A stretch of DNA of 64,000 nt from Mesorhizobium sp. J428. GTDB taxonomy: Bacteria; Pseudomonadota; Alphaproteobacteria; Rhizobiales; Rhizobiaceae. Below, one piece after another: positions 18,362 through 27,112 of this stretch. The notes below the pieces were generated by a model. The model searched no databases. It had not been told where the DNA came from and saw only the letters and a list, made by a program, of their open reading frames with translations. Location: positions 496,001 through 560,000 of the forward strand of contig NZ_JAJOMX010000001.1 of assembly GCF_024699925.1 (NCBI RefSeq), written 5' to 3'. Position 1 is the stretch's first letter. Every line of letters begins with the position of its first letter. The translations under genes and the position numbers were made by a program.

Positions 18362-19253
18362 TCACTGCTGGAATCGTGGATCGAGCCAATCGCGCAGCCC
18401 GTCGCCGAAGAGATTGAAAGCAATGACCGCGAGGCTGATCGCCGCTCCGGGGAAGATGATGAGCCATGGCGCGGTCTCGAAGAAGTCGGCCGCGTTGCCC
18501 GACAGCATCAGGCCCCAGCTCGGCGTCGGCTCTGAAATGCCGAGCCCGAGGAACGAGAGCGTCGATTCGAGAAGGATGGCCTGTGCGATATAGGACGACA
18601 GCATCACCAGATAGGGTGCGACGAGGTTGGGCATCATGTGGCGGAAGACGATGCGGCCGTGCGAATATCCCGCCGTGATCGCCGCATCGACGAAGGGCTG
18701 CTTGCGGACGGAAAGCGCGGCCGCCCGCAGAACCCGCGAGACCGGCGCAATCATTGGAATGGCGATTGCCAGAATCAGCGTGACGTCGACACCGTAGATC
18801 GGGTGACGGCCAAGGATTGCAACGATCACCAGCGCCAGTACCACCAGCGGAAAGGCGAGCAGCAGTTCCAGCACGCGTTGCAGGATCGCGTCGAAACGCC
18901 CGCCGAAATAGGCGGAGAAGATCCCGACGATCGCGCCAAGCGAGCAGCCAAGCACTGCGGAAATGATGCCGATGGTCAGCGCGGAGCGCGCGCCGTGGAT
19001 CAGTCGCGACAGGATATCCCGGCCGAAGGCGTCTACCGAACCAATGGACGGCGTCCGGCGGCGTCAGGATACTGCCATAGTCGACGTCGAGCGGATCGAA
19101 CGGAGCGAGTTGCCGCGCGAAGATACTCGCGCCCAGGAAGAGCACGATGAGCAACAGGCTCGCGGCAGCGATGGGCTGCGAACTGCAGAACGACAGCAGC
19201 GCCCTCAGAGCTCGGCCTGATCCTGATCTCTGGGAAGCGACGATAGCAGACAT
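18362..19253 (-). pseudogene. ABC transporter permease, DppC type (frameshifted)
   Basis: About 296 residues. The N-terminus (MSAIVASQRSGSGRALRALL, first membrane helix near residue 33) runs to TPPDAVHWFG, then the frame breaks near 19033-19038. The other frame continues DAFGRDILSRLIHGARSA and the permease core MLGCSLGAIVGIFSAYFGG to ...DPRFQQ. The total length fits one extra base (GGT-A-GAC region). Both halves are clearly one OppC/DppC protein. Adjacent to the DppB-like gene, which is also frameshifted. Confidence 0.82.
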
Positions 19254-19258
19254 GACAC

Positions 19259-20210
19259 CTACCTGACGCGGATGCGCGGGTCGACCACTGCATAGAGCAG
19301 GTCGACCAAGAGGTTGATGACGATGTAGATGGTGGCGAACAGCATCACCATGCCCTGGATAAGCGTGAAGTCGTTTCGCGTCACCGCCTCGATGAATAGC
19401 TTGCCGAGCCCGTTGATGTTGAAAACTTGTTCGGTGACGACCAGCCCGCCGATAAGAAAGGCGAACTCAAGCCCGACCACGGTGATGGCCGGCAACAGGG
19501 CGTTGCGCAGCGCATACCCACACGACCGTGCGCTCGCGCACGCCTTTCGCCCGCGCCGTCCGGATGTAGTCCTCGCCCAGCACGTCCAGCAGCGACGAGC
19601 GCACCATGCGCGCAAGCACCGCCGAAAACCGCACGCCGACAACAAGCGAAGGCCAGATCAGTTGGGCCAGGTTCGCGAACGGATCGACATAGATCGGCAC
19701 GTAGCGGATCGACGGCAACCAGTGAAACGTCTTGAGCAGGACGAGCAGGAGCAGCATGCCAACCCAGAAGGCCGGCAAAGCGAGGCCGGCCATCGTCACG
19801 AGGCGGATGACATAGTCCGTGGCGGTTCCCCGTCTGAGCGCCGACAGCGTGCCGAGAGGCACGGCGATCAGCAGCGCCAGCAGTGTCGCCATCACGGCGA
19901 TCTGGAAGGTCGGGCCAAAACGGATGCCGATCTCCTGCGTCACCGGGCGCTCGGTCCACATCGAATTGCCGAAGTCGAGCGTCGCGAACCCCGTCATCCA
20001 GTCGCCGAACTGCACAGCCAGCGGCTTGTCGAGACCAAGCCGCTGGCGCTCGGCCTGAACGGTCTCCTCCGACACCGCACCGCCGTCCGACATCAGCTTC
20101 ACACGCACGATGTCCCCGGGCACCACGCGGAGAAGAAAGAAGGTCAGCACCGCGACCCCAAGCAGGGTGGGAATGGCCAGCAGCACGCGCTTGAAGATGT
20201 AGGCGAGCAT
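19259..20210 (-). pseudogene. ABC transporter permease, DppB type (frameshifted)
   Basis: About 317 residues. MLAYIFKRVLLAIPTLLGVA opens the classical DppB fold (GDWMTGFATLDFGNS near residue 68) and the frame continues to RTARAKGVRERTVV. The rest, YALRNALLPAITVVGLEFA to DPRIRVR, lies in another frame after a shift near 19518-19523. The coordinates fit one extra base. The missing segment is the EAA coupling loop and last helices, so an uncorrected protein would not assemble. Part of the leftward importer operon behind the fused ATPase. Confidence 0.82.
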
Positions 20211-20215
20211 GAGCG

Positions 20216-22273
20216 TTACACCTTGATGCAGGCTGCAAAATGCCCAGGCCGGATTTCGCGCAGGGCCGGAACCGTCTGGCGGCACTCAGGTCCCGCCTTC
20301 GGACACCGAGTATGGAAGACGCATCCGCTCGGCGCGTTCAGCGGGCTGGGCAGGTCGCCCTTCACCGCCTTGAAGACCTTCGCACGTTCCTTCACCGGAT
20401 CTGGCGTCGGCGCCACCTCCATCAGTGTCGCCGTGTAGGGGTGGATCGGCCGCGCATAGAGTTCGTCGCGGTCGGCGATCTCCATGATCCGGCCGAGATA
20501 CATCACCACAACGCGGGTCGAGATATGACGCACGACAGCGAGGTCATGCGCGATAAAGAGATAGGTCAGGCCAAGGCGGCGCTGAAGGTCCTCAAGCAGG
20601 TTGATGATCTGCCCCTGGATCGACACGTCGAGCGCCGATACCGCCTCGTCGCAGACGATGAAGGATGGCTCCAGGGCGAGAGCGCGCGCGATGCCTACGC
20701 GCTGGCGCTGGCCGCCCGACAGCTGGTGTGGATAACGCTCGGCGACCTCCGGACGCAGCCCGACCTGCGACAGGAGCTCCGACAGGCGCGCCTCACGCGC
20801 TGCTCGATCCGGCGCCAGCCGATAGACTTGCAACGGCTCGCGGATGATGTCGCCCACCGTCATGCGCGGATTGAGAGAGCTGAAGGGATCCTGGAAGATC
20901 ACCTGGATCTTCCTCCGCAATTCTGTCAGTTGCCGGCCGCTGGCGGCGTGAACGTCTTTTCCTTCGAAGGTGACGGTGCCCTCGCTGGGCTCCTCGAGAC
21001 GGAGCAGCAGTCGGCCGACCGTCGACTTGCCACAGCCAGATTCTCCGACAAGGCCCAGCGTCTCGCCCTTGTGGATGTCGATGCTGAAGTTCTGTACCGC
21101 TCGAACATGCGCGGTCGGACGGCCGAAGCCCGAGGCGACTGGAAACGTCTTGACGAGGTTTCGGATTGAGATAAGCGTCTCCCCCCCGGCCACGTCGGGG
21201 GGTTGCCCCTCCCCTCCTTCCGACGGCCAGCCGATCCGGCCCGCCGCAAGTTCCGCATGGCGGCGACAAGCCGACAGCGTTCCGACATCGGTCGCAGTAA
21301 GTTGCCCAGCCTCGGAACAGGCTTCCTCTCGCAACGGGCAACGCGGCGCGAACCGGCACCCGGTTGGAAGCTGGGCGAGGTTTGGCGGCAATCCCTCGAT
21401 CGATTCAAGCCTGGCGCGGCGCGGCTCGTCGAGCCGCGGAACCGACCGAAGCAGCCCCTGCGTATAGACGTGGCGCGAACGGGTGAAGACGTTCATCGCA
21501 TCACCGACCTCGACGAGCTGGCCCGCATACATGACCGCGATCCGGTCTGCGTAGCGCGCCACGACCGCGAGATTGTGCGTGATCACGATCAGGGCGACGT
21601 TGAGCCGCCGGGCAAGGTCACGCATCAGGTCAAGGATCTGCACCTGGACGGTCACGTCGAGGGCCGTGGTCGGTTCGTCGGCGATGATCAGCTTGGGGTT
21701 GCAGGCAAGCGCAATCGCGATCATCACCCGTTGCCGCATTCCACCGGAGAACTGGTGCGGATACTGCTTCAGCCGGCGTTCCGCGTCCGGAATGCCGACC
21801 ATGCCGAGCAATTCGATCGCGCGCGCATCGGCCTTCTCATCCGACAGGCCGAAATGAACCTTGAGACTCTCGGTGATCTGGAATCCGATCGTCAGGATCG
21901 GATTGAGCGACGACATCGGCTCCTGGAAAACCATGCCGATGTCCTTGCCGCGCACCTGCCGCATCTCTTCCGGCGAAAGCTGCAGCAGGTCGCGTCCGTC
22001 GAATCTGACGCTTCCGCTCGATACGAGCGCCGTCTGCGTCGGCAACAGGCGCATGATGGAGAGCGCGGTCACCGACTTGCCCGATCCCGACTCGCCCACG
22101 ATCGCCAGGAATTCGCCGGCCGACACTTTGAGGCTCAGATCGTCGATGGCGCGCACCGAGCCGCGCGCGGAGCGAAACTCCACGGTCAGGTTGCGGATGT
22201 CGAGGAGTGGTTCGCATGGGTCGAGCCTGACAGCATCAGAGACCCCGGGCGAGAGCACGACGCTGGCGTTCAT
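20216..22273 (-). CDS. ABC transporter ATP-binding protein, double domain (DppD-DppF fusion)
   Basis: 685 residues with two complete ATPase domains. Domain 1 (about 20-330) has Walker [10 protein letters not shown], signature FSGGMRQRV, Walker B LIIADEPT and the CxxA-rich tail [14 protein letters not shown] typical of peptide transporters. Domain 2 (about 360-685) has [26 protein letters not shown] and a second oligo_HPY tail, [12 protein letters not shown]. It replaces separate DppD and DppF subunits. First gene of the leftward importer operon, with an operator-like palindrome about 160 bp upstream. Confidence 0.93.
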   Translation of the reverse strand: MNASVVLSPGVSDAVRLDPCEPLLDIRNLTVEFRSARGSVRAIDDLSLKVSAGEFLAIVGESGSGKSVTALSIMRLLPTQTALVSSGSVRFDGRDLLQLSPEEMRQVRGKDIGMVFQEPMSSLNPILTIGFQITESLKVHFGLSDEKADARAIELLGMVGIPDAERRLKQYPHQFSGGMRQRVMIAIALACNPKLIIADEPTTALDVTVQVQILDLMRDLARRLNVALIVITHNLAVVARYADRIAVMYAGQLVEVGDAMNVFTRSRHVYTQGLLRSVPRLDEPRRARLESIEGLPPNLAQLPTGCRFAPRCPLREEACSEAGQLTATDVGTLSACRRHAELAAGRIGWPSEGGEGQPPDVAGGETLISIRNLVKTFPVASGFGRPTAHVRAVQNFSIDIHKGETLGLVGESGCGKSTVGRLLLRLEEPSEGTVTFEGKDVHAASGRQLTELRRKIQVIFQDPFSSLNPRMTVGDIIREPLQVYRLAPDRAAREARLSELLSQVGLRPEVAERYPHQLSGGQRQRVGIARALALEPSFIVCDEAVSALDVSIQGQIINLLEDLQRRLGLTYLFIAHDLAVVRHISTRVVVMYLGRIMEIADRDELYARPIHPYTATLMEVAPTPDPVKERAKVFKAVKGDLPSPLNAPSGCVFHTRCPKAGPECRQTVPALREIRPGHFAACIKV

Positions 22274-22433
22274 GATCCGTTACCGCCAAGGCAACGGGAC
22301 CATGCAGCGGTGGCTCCGGGAAAAGAATAAGACAGCCTTGCCTCCCAACAAAAGCGTCGACGCCGGCGGGTTCTCCCGACCTTCCGGACATGCGCGCCCT
22401 GTGTAGCCGCCGCGGCGCCCGGAAGCAATAATA

Positions 22434-22445
22434 ATAACACGTTAA
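22434..22445. promoter_or_regulatory. Putative operator TTAACNNGTTAA, site 5
   Basis: ATAACACGTTAA, one base off the perfect palindrome, in the gap between hpaC and the double-domain ATPase gene. It is placed to control the leftward peptide-type importer operon. Confidence 0.6.
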
Positions 22446-22535
22446 ATATAGAATCGGCAGACCGGGGGCAGGAATCGATGCTAGCCTCCGAAGCTTCCCG
22501 CCTGGGTGGGCACGTGGACGAAGTTTCGGTCGAAG

Positions 22536-22994
22536 CTACAACAGCGCGTGGCCGTCCTTTCGCGAACGGATGTGCGTTACCTCGCCGATGAAGACGTGGT
22601 GCGTGCCCACTCGATGGGAATCGACCAGCCGGCAGTCGAACGAGACGATCGCATCGGCGAGCGCAGGACTTCCGGACGGAAGTTCGATCCAGTCGGCGGA
22701 CGCATAGCGAGCCGCCATGTCGGGCTGCGCCCCCGCGAAGGAGGAAGCCAGCCCCTTGTGCTCTCCCGTCAGCACGTTGACGCAGAAGCTGCGGTTCTCA
22801 AGGAACAGCTGCGCCTGAGTGGATCGGCTGTTCATGCACACCAGCAGCGTCGGTGGCTCGTCGGTGACGCTGCACATCGCTGTTGCAGTGAAACCGCCGC
22901 GACCGGACGGGCCGTTGGTGGTGATCACGTTCACCGGCGCACAGACGCGCGCCATTGCGTTGCGGAACTCGGTGCGGTTGACGACCTCGTCCAT
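22536..22994 (-). CDS. hpaC: Flavin reductase, 4-hydroxyphenylacetate 3-monooxygenase reductase component
   Basis: 152 residues as read, flavin_reduct fold: NAMARVCAPVNVITTNGP at the start, GFTATAMCSVTDEPPTLLVC near residue 35 and SFCVNVLTGEHKGLASSFAG near 70. It supplies reduced flavin to HpaB, 10 bp upstream. The C-terminus looks wrong: the gene stops at GHALL, but removing one base near 22536 continues YFDRNFVHVPTQAG to a stop at 22481, giving about 170 residues, the normal HpaC length. This is another probable one-base insertion. The ATG at 22994 is chosen because longer frames overlap hpaB. Confidence 0.85.
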   Translation of the reverse strand: MDEVVNRTEFRNAMARVCAPVNVITTNGPSGRGGFTATAMCSVTDEPPTLLVCMNSRSTQAQLFLENRSFCVNVLTGEHKGLASSFAGAQPDMAARYASADWIELPSGSPALADAIVSFDCRLVDSHRVGTHHVFIGEVTHIRSRKDGHALL

Positions 22995-23004
22995 CGTCCT
23001 GGTC

Positions 23005-24570
23005 TCACTCGGCAGCGAGCGCGCTACCGCCGGACGACTTGTCGAGCGGCGGCAGCCAGGTATCTCCGGTCCAGCCGTTTTCGTCGTAGTCGGCCATGCA
23101 GCGATCCACCAATGCCTCCATTTCCTTGAGGCGCCCGCCGCGCTCGGCGCCCTTGAGCACCTGGAGGCGAACCTCCTCGGGCGCGCCGGCATAGTTGAGT
23201 TCGTAGAGCGCATGGCGGCCGCCGAACTCGGTCCCGGTCGCGTCCCACAGCAGCTTCATGATCTTGATGCGCTCGATATGCCCCATGTTGTCGGACCCGC
23301 GCACATAGCGGGCGAGATACTTGTCGATCTCGGGATTGGCGAAATCCTTGGCAGAGGACGGCAGGTAGATCAGCCCCGACGCCACCGTCCGGCGCACGAT
23401 GTCGATGACCTTCGGATAGGCCTCCGACATGAAGGTGCGATAGCAGAGTGCGGCCTCGAGGTTGGGCAGCACGGCACCGCCAGCCCAGGGGATGGGGTTG
23501 TAGGCCATCGCGTTGGAAAACGCCCAGAACTGGTGGCGGATGGCGATCACCTCGCCCAGCAATGCCTGATTGCCGCGGAACGCGTCGCCGCCGGTCGCCC
23601 GTAGCGCCTTGGCGAGCAGTCCCGCGAGGAAATCGAGCTTCACGCCGAGTCGCGTGCAGCCCTGGAAGCAGTAGCCGTGCATGAAGCCCGACGCCGGATG
23701 GAACGACAGGATCTTCCCGGCATCGCGCAGGACAAGCACGTCCTCCCAGGGGATGAACACGTTGTCGAGGACCAGGATCGCATCGTTCTCGTCGAAGCGG
23801 GACGAAAGCGGATAGTCGAACGGATGGCCGACCGTGTTGGCGGTTTCCTCGTAGGAGACCCGGCAGAACATCTTGATGCCGGGAGCATTCATCGGAACGA
23901 TGAACATCACCGAAAGCGACGGGTCTTCCGTCACGGTCGCCGAACTCTGGGCGAGGAAGTTGTAGTGCGTCAGCGCGGACGACGTCGCGACCACTTTCGC
24001 GCCCGTGACGTAGATACCCGCGTCGGTCTCCTTCGTGATGTGGACGAAAACGTCCTTCACCGCCTCGGCCGGCTTGTGGCGGTCGATCGGCGGGTTGACG
24101 ATCGCGTGGTTCATGAACAGGACGGTTTCCTGCGCCCGCTTATGCCAGGCGAGCGCGTTCTCCTTGAACGGGCCGTACCAATCGGCGTTGGCGCCGAGCG
24201 TGTTCATCAGCGCAGCCTTGTAGTCGGCCGTTCGACCCATCCAGCCATAGGACATCCGCGCCCACTCGGCGATCGCGGCCTGCTGGGCGACGAGGTCCTG
24301 GGAGGATTTGGCGACGCGGAAATATTTGTGCGTGTAGCCGCCCGAACCGGTGTCGGTGGGCGACGTCAGGATCGGCTTGGTTTTCTCGTCATGCAGTGCG
24401 TCATACATGCGCGCCAGCGAGCGCACCGAGTTGCGCATGGCAGGATGAGCCGTCACATCGGCAACGCGCTCGCCATTGATGTAGACCTCGCGACCGTCGC
24501 GCAGGCTCGCCATATATTCGGCGCCGGTGAATGGACGCGTGGAATCCGCCCTGAAATCTTCCGATCGCAT
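23005..24570 (-). CDS. hpaB: 4-hydroxyphenylacetate 3-monooxygenase, oxygenase component
   Basis: 521 residues, close to the length of E. coli HpaB. Conserved parts include TRPFTGAEYMASLRDGREVY at the N-terminus, LTSPTDTGSGGYTHKYFR near residue 90, the flavin/substrate-pocket region MNHAIVNPPIDRH near 154, and YVTGAKVVATSSALTHYN near 185. Uses FADH2 from HpaC to hydroxylate 4-hydroxyphenylacetate to homoprotocatechuate, the substrate of HpaD. Leftward, divergent from the AraC-type regulator, with two palindromic sites between them. Confidence 0.9.
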   Translation of the reverse strand: MRSEDFRADSTRPFTGAEYMASLRDGREVYINGERVADVTAHPAMRNSVRSLARMYDALHDEKTKPILTSPTDTGSGGYTHKYFRVAKSSQDLVAQQAAIAEWARMSYGWMGRTADYKAALMNTLGANADWYGPFKENALAWHKRAQETVLFMNHAIVNPPIDRHKPAEAVKDVFVHITKETDAGIYVTGAKVVATSSALTHYNFLAQSSATVTEDPSLSVMFIVPMNAPGIKMFCRVSYEETANTVGHPFDYPLSSRFDENDAILVLDNVFIPWEDVLVLRDAGKILSFHPASGFMHGYCFQGCTRLGVKLDFLAGLLAKALRATGGDAFRGNQALLGEVIAIRHQFWAFSNAMAYNPIPWAGGAVLPNLEAALCYRTFMSEAYPKVIDIVRRTVASGLIYLPSSAKDFANPEIDKYLARYVRGSDNMGHIERIKIMKLLWDATGTEFGGRHALYELNYAGAPEEVRLQVLKGAERGGRLKEMEALVDRCMADYDENGWTGDTWLPPLDKSSGGSALAAE

Positions 24571-24659
24571 CTCTTTCCTCCCTGATGCCGTCCGCGAACA
24601 TGTGTTCGAGCCGGGTGAAAATACGAGGTCGCCACCTGGCCAGCCATGGACAAAACACC

Positions 24660-24697
24660 CTAACCGGTTGTACTTTTTTCTGTAATGAACACGTTAG
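24660..24697. promoter_or_regulatory. Double operator-like site between hpaB and the AraC regulator gene
   Basis: Two copies of the AACNNGTT core: CTAACCGGTTGT at 24660-24671 and TGAACACGTTAG at 24686-24697, with centres 26 bp apart. The second overlaps the first codons of the AraC gene (ATG at 24685). The intergenic region is 114 bp, so binding here could act on hpaBC and on the regulator itself. Confidence 0.5.
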
Positions 24698-25593
24698 GGA
24701 CTGTTCCGACCTTTTTCGTCTACGGTGAGGCACCAAGGCCGTTCGGGCTCGGCTTCGTGCATGCGGAGACCGTCATGGCGAGAAGAGACCTGCATTTCGG
24801 CCGGGTCGAGCCGCATCTGCACGACCGTCTGGCCCAGATAACCTTCTGGACGAAGGGGCATGGCAGCTATCTTATCGAGGACGAGGTCTTGGATTTTTCC
24901 GCGCCGGCGGTGAGTTTCATGCCGAGTGGTGTGGTTCACGGCTTCACCGTCGCAGCGGACGAGACGGACGCCATCGTCATCTCCATCGCCGATGGCGCGC
25001 TATCGTCGATCGCCGGGATGGTCTCGCTGCCTTTGTCGGCGCCGATAATGATACGCGACGCCGCCGATCCGGCCCTATGGGATCGCCTGTCGCGGATCAT
25101 GCACCTCGTGCTGGACGAGTACGCGCACGCGGCCGCGTCCACCGAGGCCGTCACGATGCCACTTGTCGCAGCAGCGCTGGGACAGATCGCTGTCCTTGCG
25201 GCCGCGGCGCCCGCACCGGCCGTTCCGCCGCAGCGACACCTTGCAAACCGGCTGCGTGAACTCGTCGACGCGCATTTCAGGGACAACTGGCCGATTGCGA
25301 CCTATATCGACGCGCTGGGCACGACGTCGCATCTGCTGGCAAAAGCGAGCCTCGCTTCCTTTGGCGTGCCGGTGAAGGAGCTTATCGCGGAACGGCGTCT
25401 GCTGGAGGCCAAGCGACTGCTGCTGTTCACCGTGCGCTCGGTCGAGGATATCGCCTACGAGATCGGTATCCGCGACGCGGCCTATTTCTCGCGTGCCTTC
25501 CGCAGGCGCATGGGCCAGCCGCCGGGAGAATGGCGGCGGTCTCAGTCAGAGGTTCTGGGCAGCGCCCTCGCTCGGCCTAGCGAGGATGGTTGA
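24685..25593 (+). CDS. AraC family regulator with N-terminal cupin (HpaA-like)
   Basis: 302 residues. An N-terminal cupin-like effector domain (RVEPHLHDRLAQITFWTKGH near residues 38-58) is followed by a C-terminal double helix-turn-helix domain from about residue 190 (NRLRELVDAHFRDNW ... VEDIAYEIGIRDAAYFSRAF), the AraC/XylS signature. Its position, divergent from hpaBC, and its domain order match HpaA, the 4-hydroxyphenylacetate-responsive activator of hpaBC in enteric bacteria. The ATG lies within a palindromic site, so the ORF may be autoregulated or controlled by the unknown repressor. Confidence 0.85.
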   Translation: MNTLGTVPTFFVYGEAPRPFGLGFVHAETVMARRDLHFGRVEPHLHDRLAQITFWTKGHGSYLIEDEVLDFSAPAVSFMPSGVVHGFTVAADETDAIVISIADGALSSIAGMVSLPLSAPIMIRDAADPALWDRLSRIMHLVLDEYAHAAASTEAVTMPLVAAALGQIAVLAAAAPAPAVPPQRHLANRLRELVDAHFRDNWPIATYIDALGTTSHLLAKASLASFGVPVKELIAERRLLEAKRLLLFTVRSVEDIAYEIGIRDAAYFSRAFRRRMGQPPGEWRRSQSEVLGSALARPSEDG

Positions 25594-25608
25594 TTTTCCG
25601 GCCTGCCG

Positions 25609-26070
25609 TCAGACCACCAGAAGGGTCGATGTAGCGGCGGCCACCGGGCGGCCGCCGGCCGAGAGCTCCGCGCCCGCAAACATCACCCGCCGCCCCTGCT
25701 TCGATATCCATCCGCGCGCCTCGTAGGTTGCGCCGGCGGCCGGCGCAAGAAACGAGATATTCATGTTCGCGGTGGTGATCGTCGTGCCCGCTTCTCCCGC
25801 GGCGAGGCCGGCGAATGCCATGGCGCAATCCAGCATCGCCGTCACAGCGCCTCCCTGGATGACACCCGCGCCCTGCCGGAACAGGTCTTCCGGCGCGTAG
25901 CGGAGAAGGAGCTCCTTGCGCGCCGCGTCGAAACCGACGAGTTCGGCGCCAAGCGCCACGAGCAGCGGTGAGGTGTCGATAGGGCCAGCCGGCCGGGAGC
26001 CAGCCGTAAAGGCACGGATCGCGTCGAGGTCTGGGTTGGAGATAGGACCGGCCGGCGGCTTCTGGTTCAT
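25609..26070 (-). CDS. PaaI-type hotdog thioesterase
   Basis: 153 residues, hotdog fold. The active-site loop reads VIQGGAVTAMLDCAMAFAG (residues ~72-90), where the usual HGG is QGG, with the Asp in LDCA as likely catalytic acid; TTANMNISFLAPA is the second strand region. It would hydrolyse an aromatic or stalled acyl-CoA thioester and recycle CoA. The ATG at 26070 overlaps the oxidoreductase stop (ATGA); the longer frame is the oxidoreductase in another phase. Last gene of the thiolase-FadJ-oxidoreductase-thioesterase operon. Confidence 0.85.
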   Translation of the reverse strand: MNQKPPAGPISNPDLDAIRAFTAGSRPAGPIDTSPLLVALGAELVGFDAARKELLLRYAPEDLFRQGAGVIQGGAVTAMLDCAMAFAGLAAGEAGTTITTANMNISFLAPAAGATYEARGWISKQGRRVMFAGAELSAGGRPVAAATSTLLVV

Positions 26071-27083
26071 CCGATCTCCACGCACACCTTGCCGACATGC
26101 TTCCCTGAGGCGAGGTATTCCAGGCCGTCGCGCAACGTCTCCATCGTGAAGACGCGCTGGTCGATCACCGGCTTTACGCCATTGCGGGAGATCGCGTCCA
26201 CAAGGCGCTGCAACGAGGCGCGGCTTCCGGCGGTAACGCCCTCGATGCGCGTCTCCTGCATGGCGACGATCGGCACGTTGAGTTCGGCTTTGGCGCCGGT
26301 GACCACGCCGACCATCGCAATCGTGCCGCCGAGCGTCATGGCGCGCATGGTCTGCTTCAGCGTCTCGGCGCCGCCGATCTCCACGGCGACGTCGATGCCG
26401 AGGCCACGCGTCGCCTTCTGCACCGAGGCTCCCCATGCCTGGTCTTCCTTGTAATTGAAGACGTGCCGGGCGCCGAGTGTCTTCAGCAGTTCCAGTTTCT
26501 CGGGGCTCGACGAGGTCGCATAGACCTCCGCGCCGGCCATGACGGCAAACTGCAGGGCGAACAGCGACACGCCGCCGGTTCCCTGGGTCAGCACGCGGTG
26601 GCCGGGTCCCACCCCGCCCTTCTCGATGACGGCGTTCCAGGCCGTCGCCGCCGCGCAGGGCAGGCTGGCGCCCTCGAGATAGCTCAGATTGTCGGGAAGC
26701 TTCACCAACGCGTCCTGGCGGAACACACGCTTCTCCACCGCGACGCCGTCGAAGCGGCCGCCGAGGTCGCTACCGACGCACTCCATGCGCAGCGGCCCCG
26801 CCTGCCAGTCCGGGAAGAAGCAGGAGATGACGCGGTCGCCGACCTTCCACCCCCGCACCTTGTCGCCGACGGCCACGATCTCGCCGGCGCCGTCCGAGAG
26901 CGGGATCAGCTTCTCCTGCTTCTGCATGCTGCCGTAGCCGCCTTTGACGGCAAGCAGGTCGCGATAGTTGAGCGAGGCCGCCTTCATCGCGACCAGCACC
27001 TCGCCGGGACCGGGTGCGGGATCGGGCAGTTCCACCACCGCAAGGTTCTCAAGACCCATCTGGTCGACGCGTGCGGCTTTCAT
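26067..27083 (-). CDS. NAD(P)-dependent medium-chain alcohol dehydrogenase/quinone oxidoreductase family
   Basis: 338 residues, MDR superfamily. The N-terminal GroES-like domain contains PDPAPGPGEVLVAMKAASLN and YRDLLAVKGGYG; the nucleotide-binding site is GHRVLTQGTGGVSLFALQFA near residue 163. The zinc-ligand pattern of true alcohol dehydrogenases is not evident, so it is more likely a zinc-independent enoyl/quinone reductase. The start at 27083 follows GAGGAGA. Probably reduces an enone or enoyl intermediate in the side-chain pathway encoded with FadJ and thiolase. Confidence 0.85.
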   Translation of the reverse strand: MKAARVDQMGLENLAVVELPDPAPGPGEVLVAMKAASLNYRDLLAVKGGYGSMQKQEKLIPLSDGAGEIVAVGDKVRGWKVGDRVISCFFPDWQAGPLRMECVGSDLGGRFDGVAVEKRVFRQDALVKLPDNLSYLEGASLPCAAATAWNAVIEKGGVGPGHRVLTQGTGGVSLFALQFAVMAGAEVYATSSSPEKLELLKTLGARHVFNYKEDQAWGASVQKATRGLGIDVAVEIGGAETLKQTMRAMTLGGTIAMVGVVTGAKAELNVPIVAMQETRIEGVTAGSRASLQRLVDAISRNGVKPVIDQRVFTMETLRDGLEYLASGKHVGKVCVEIG

Positions 27084-27112
27084 GGTCGTCTCCTCGTTCT
27101 TTCTCTGGGCAA

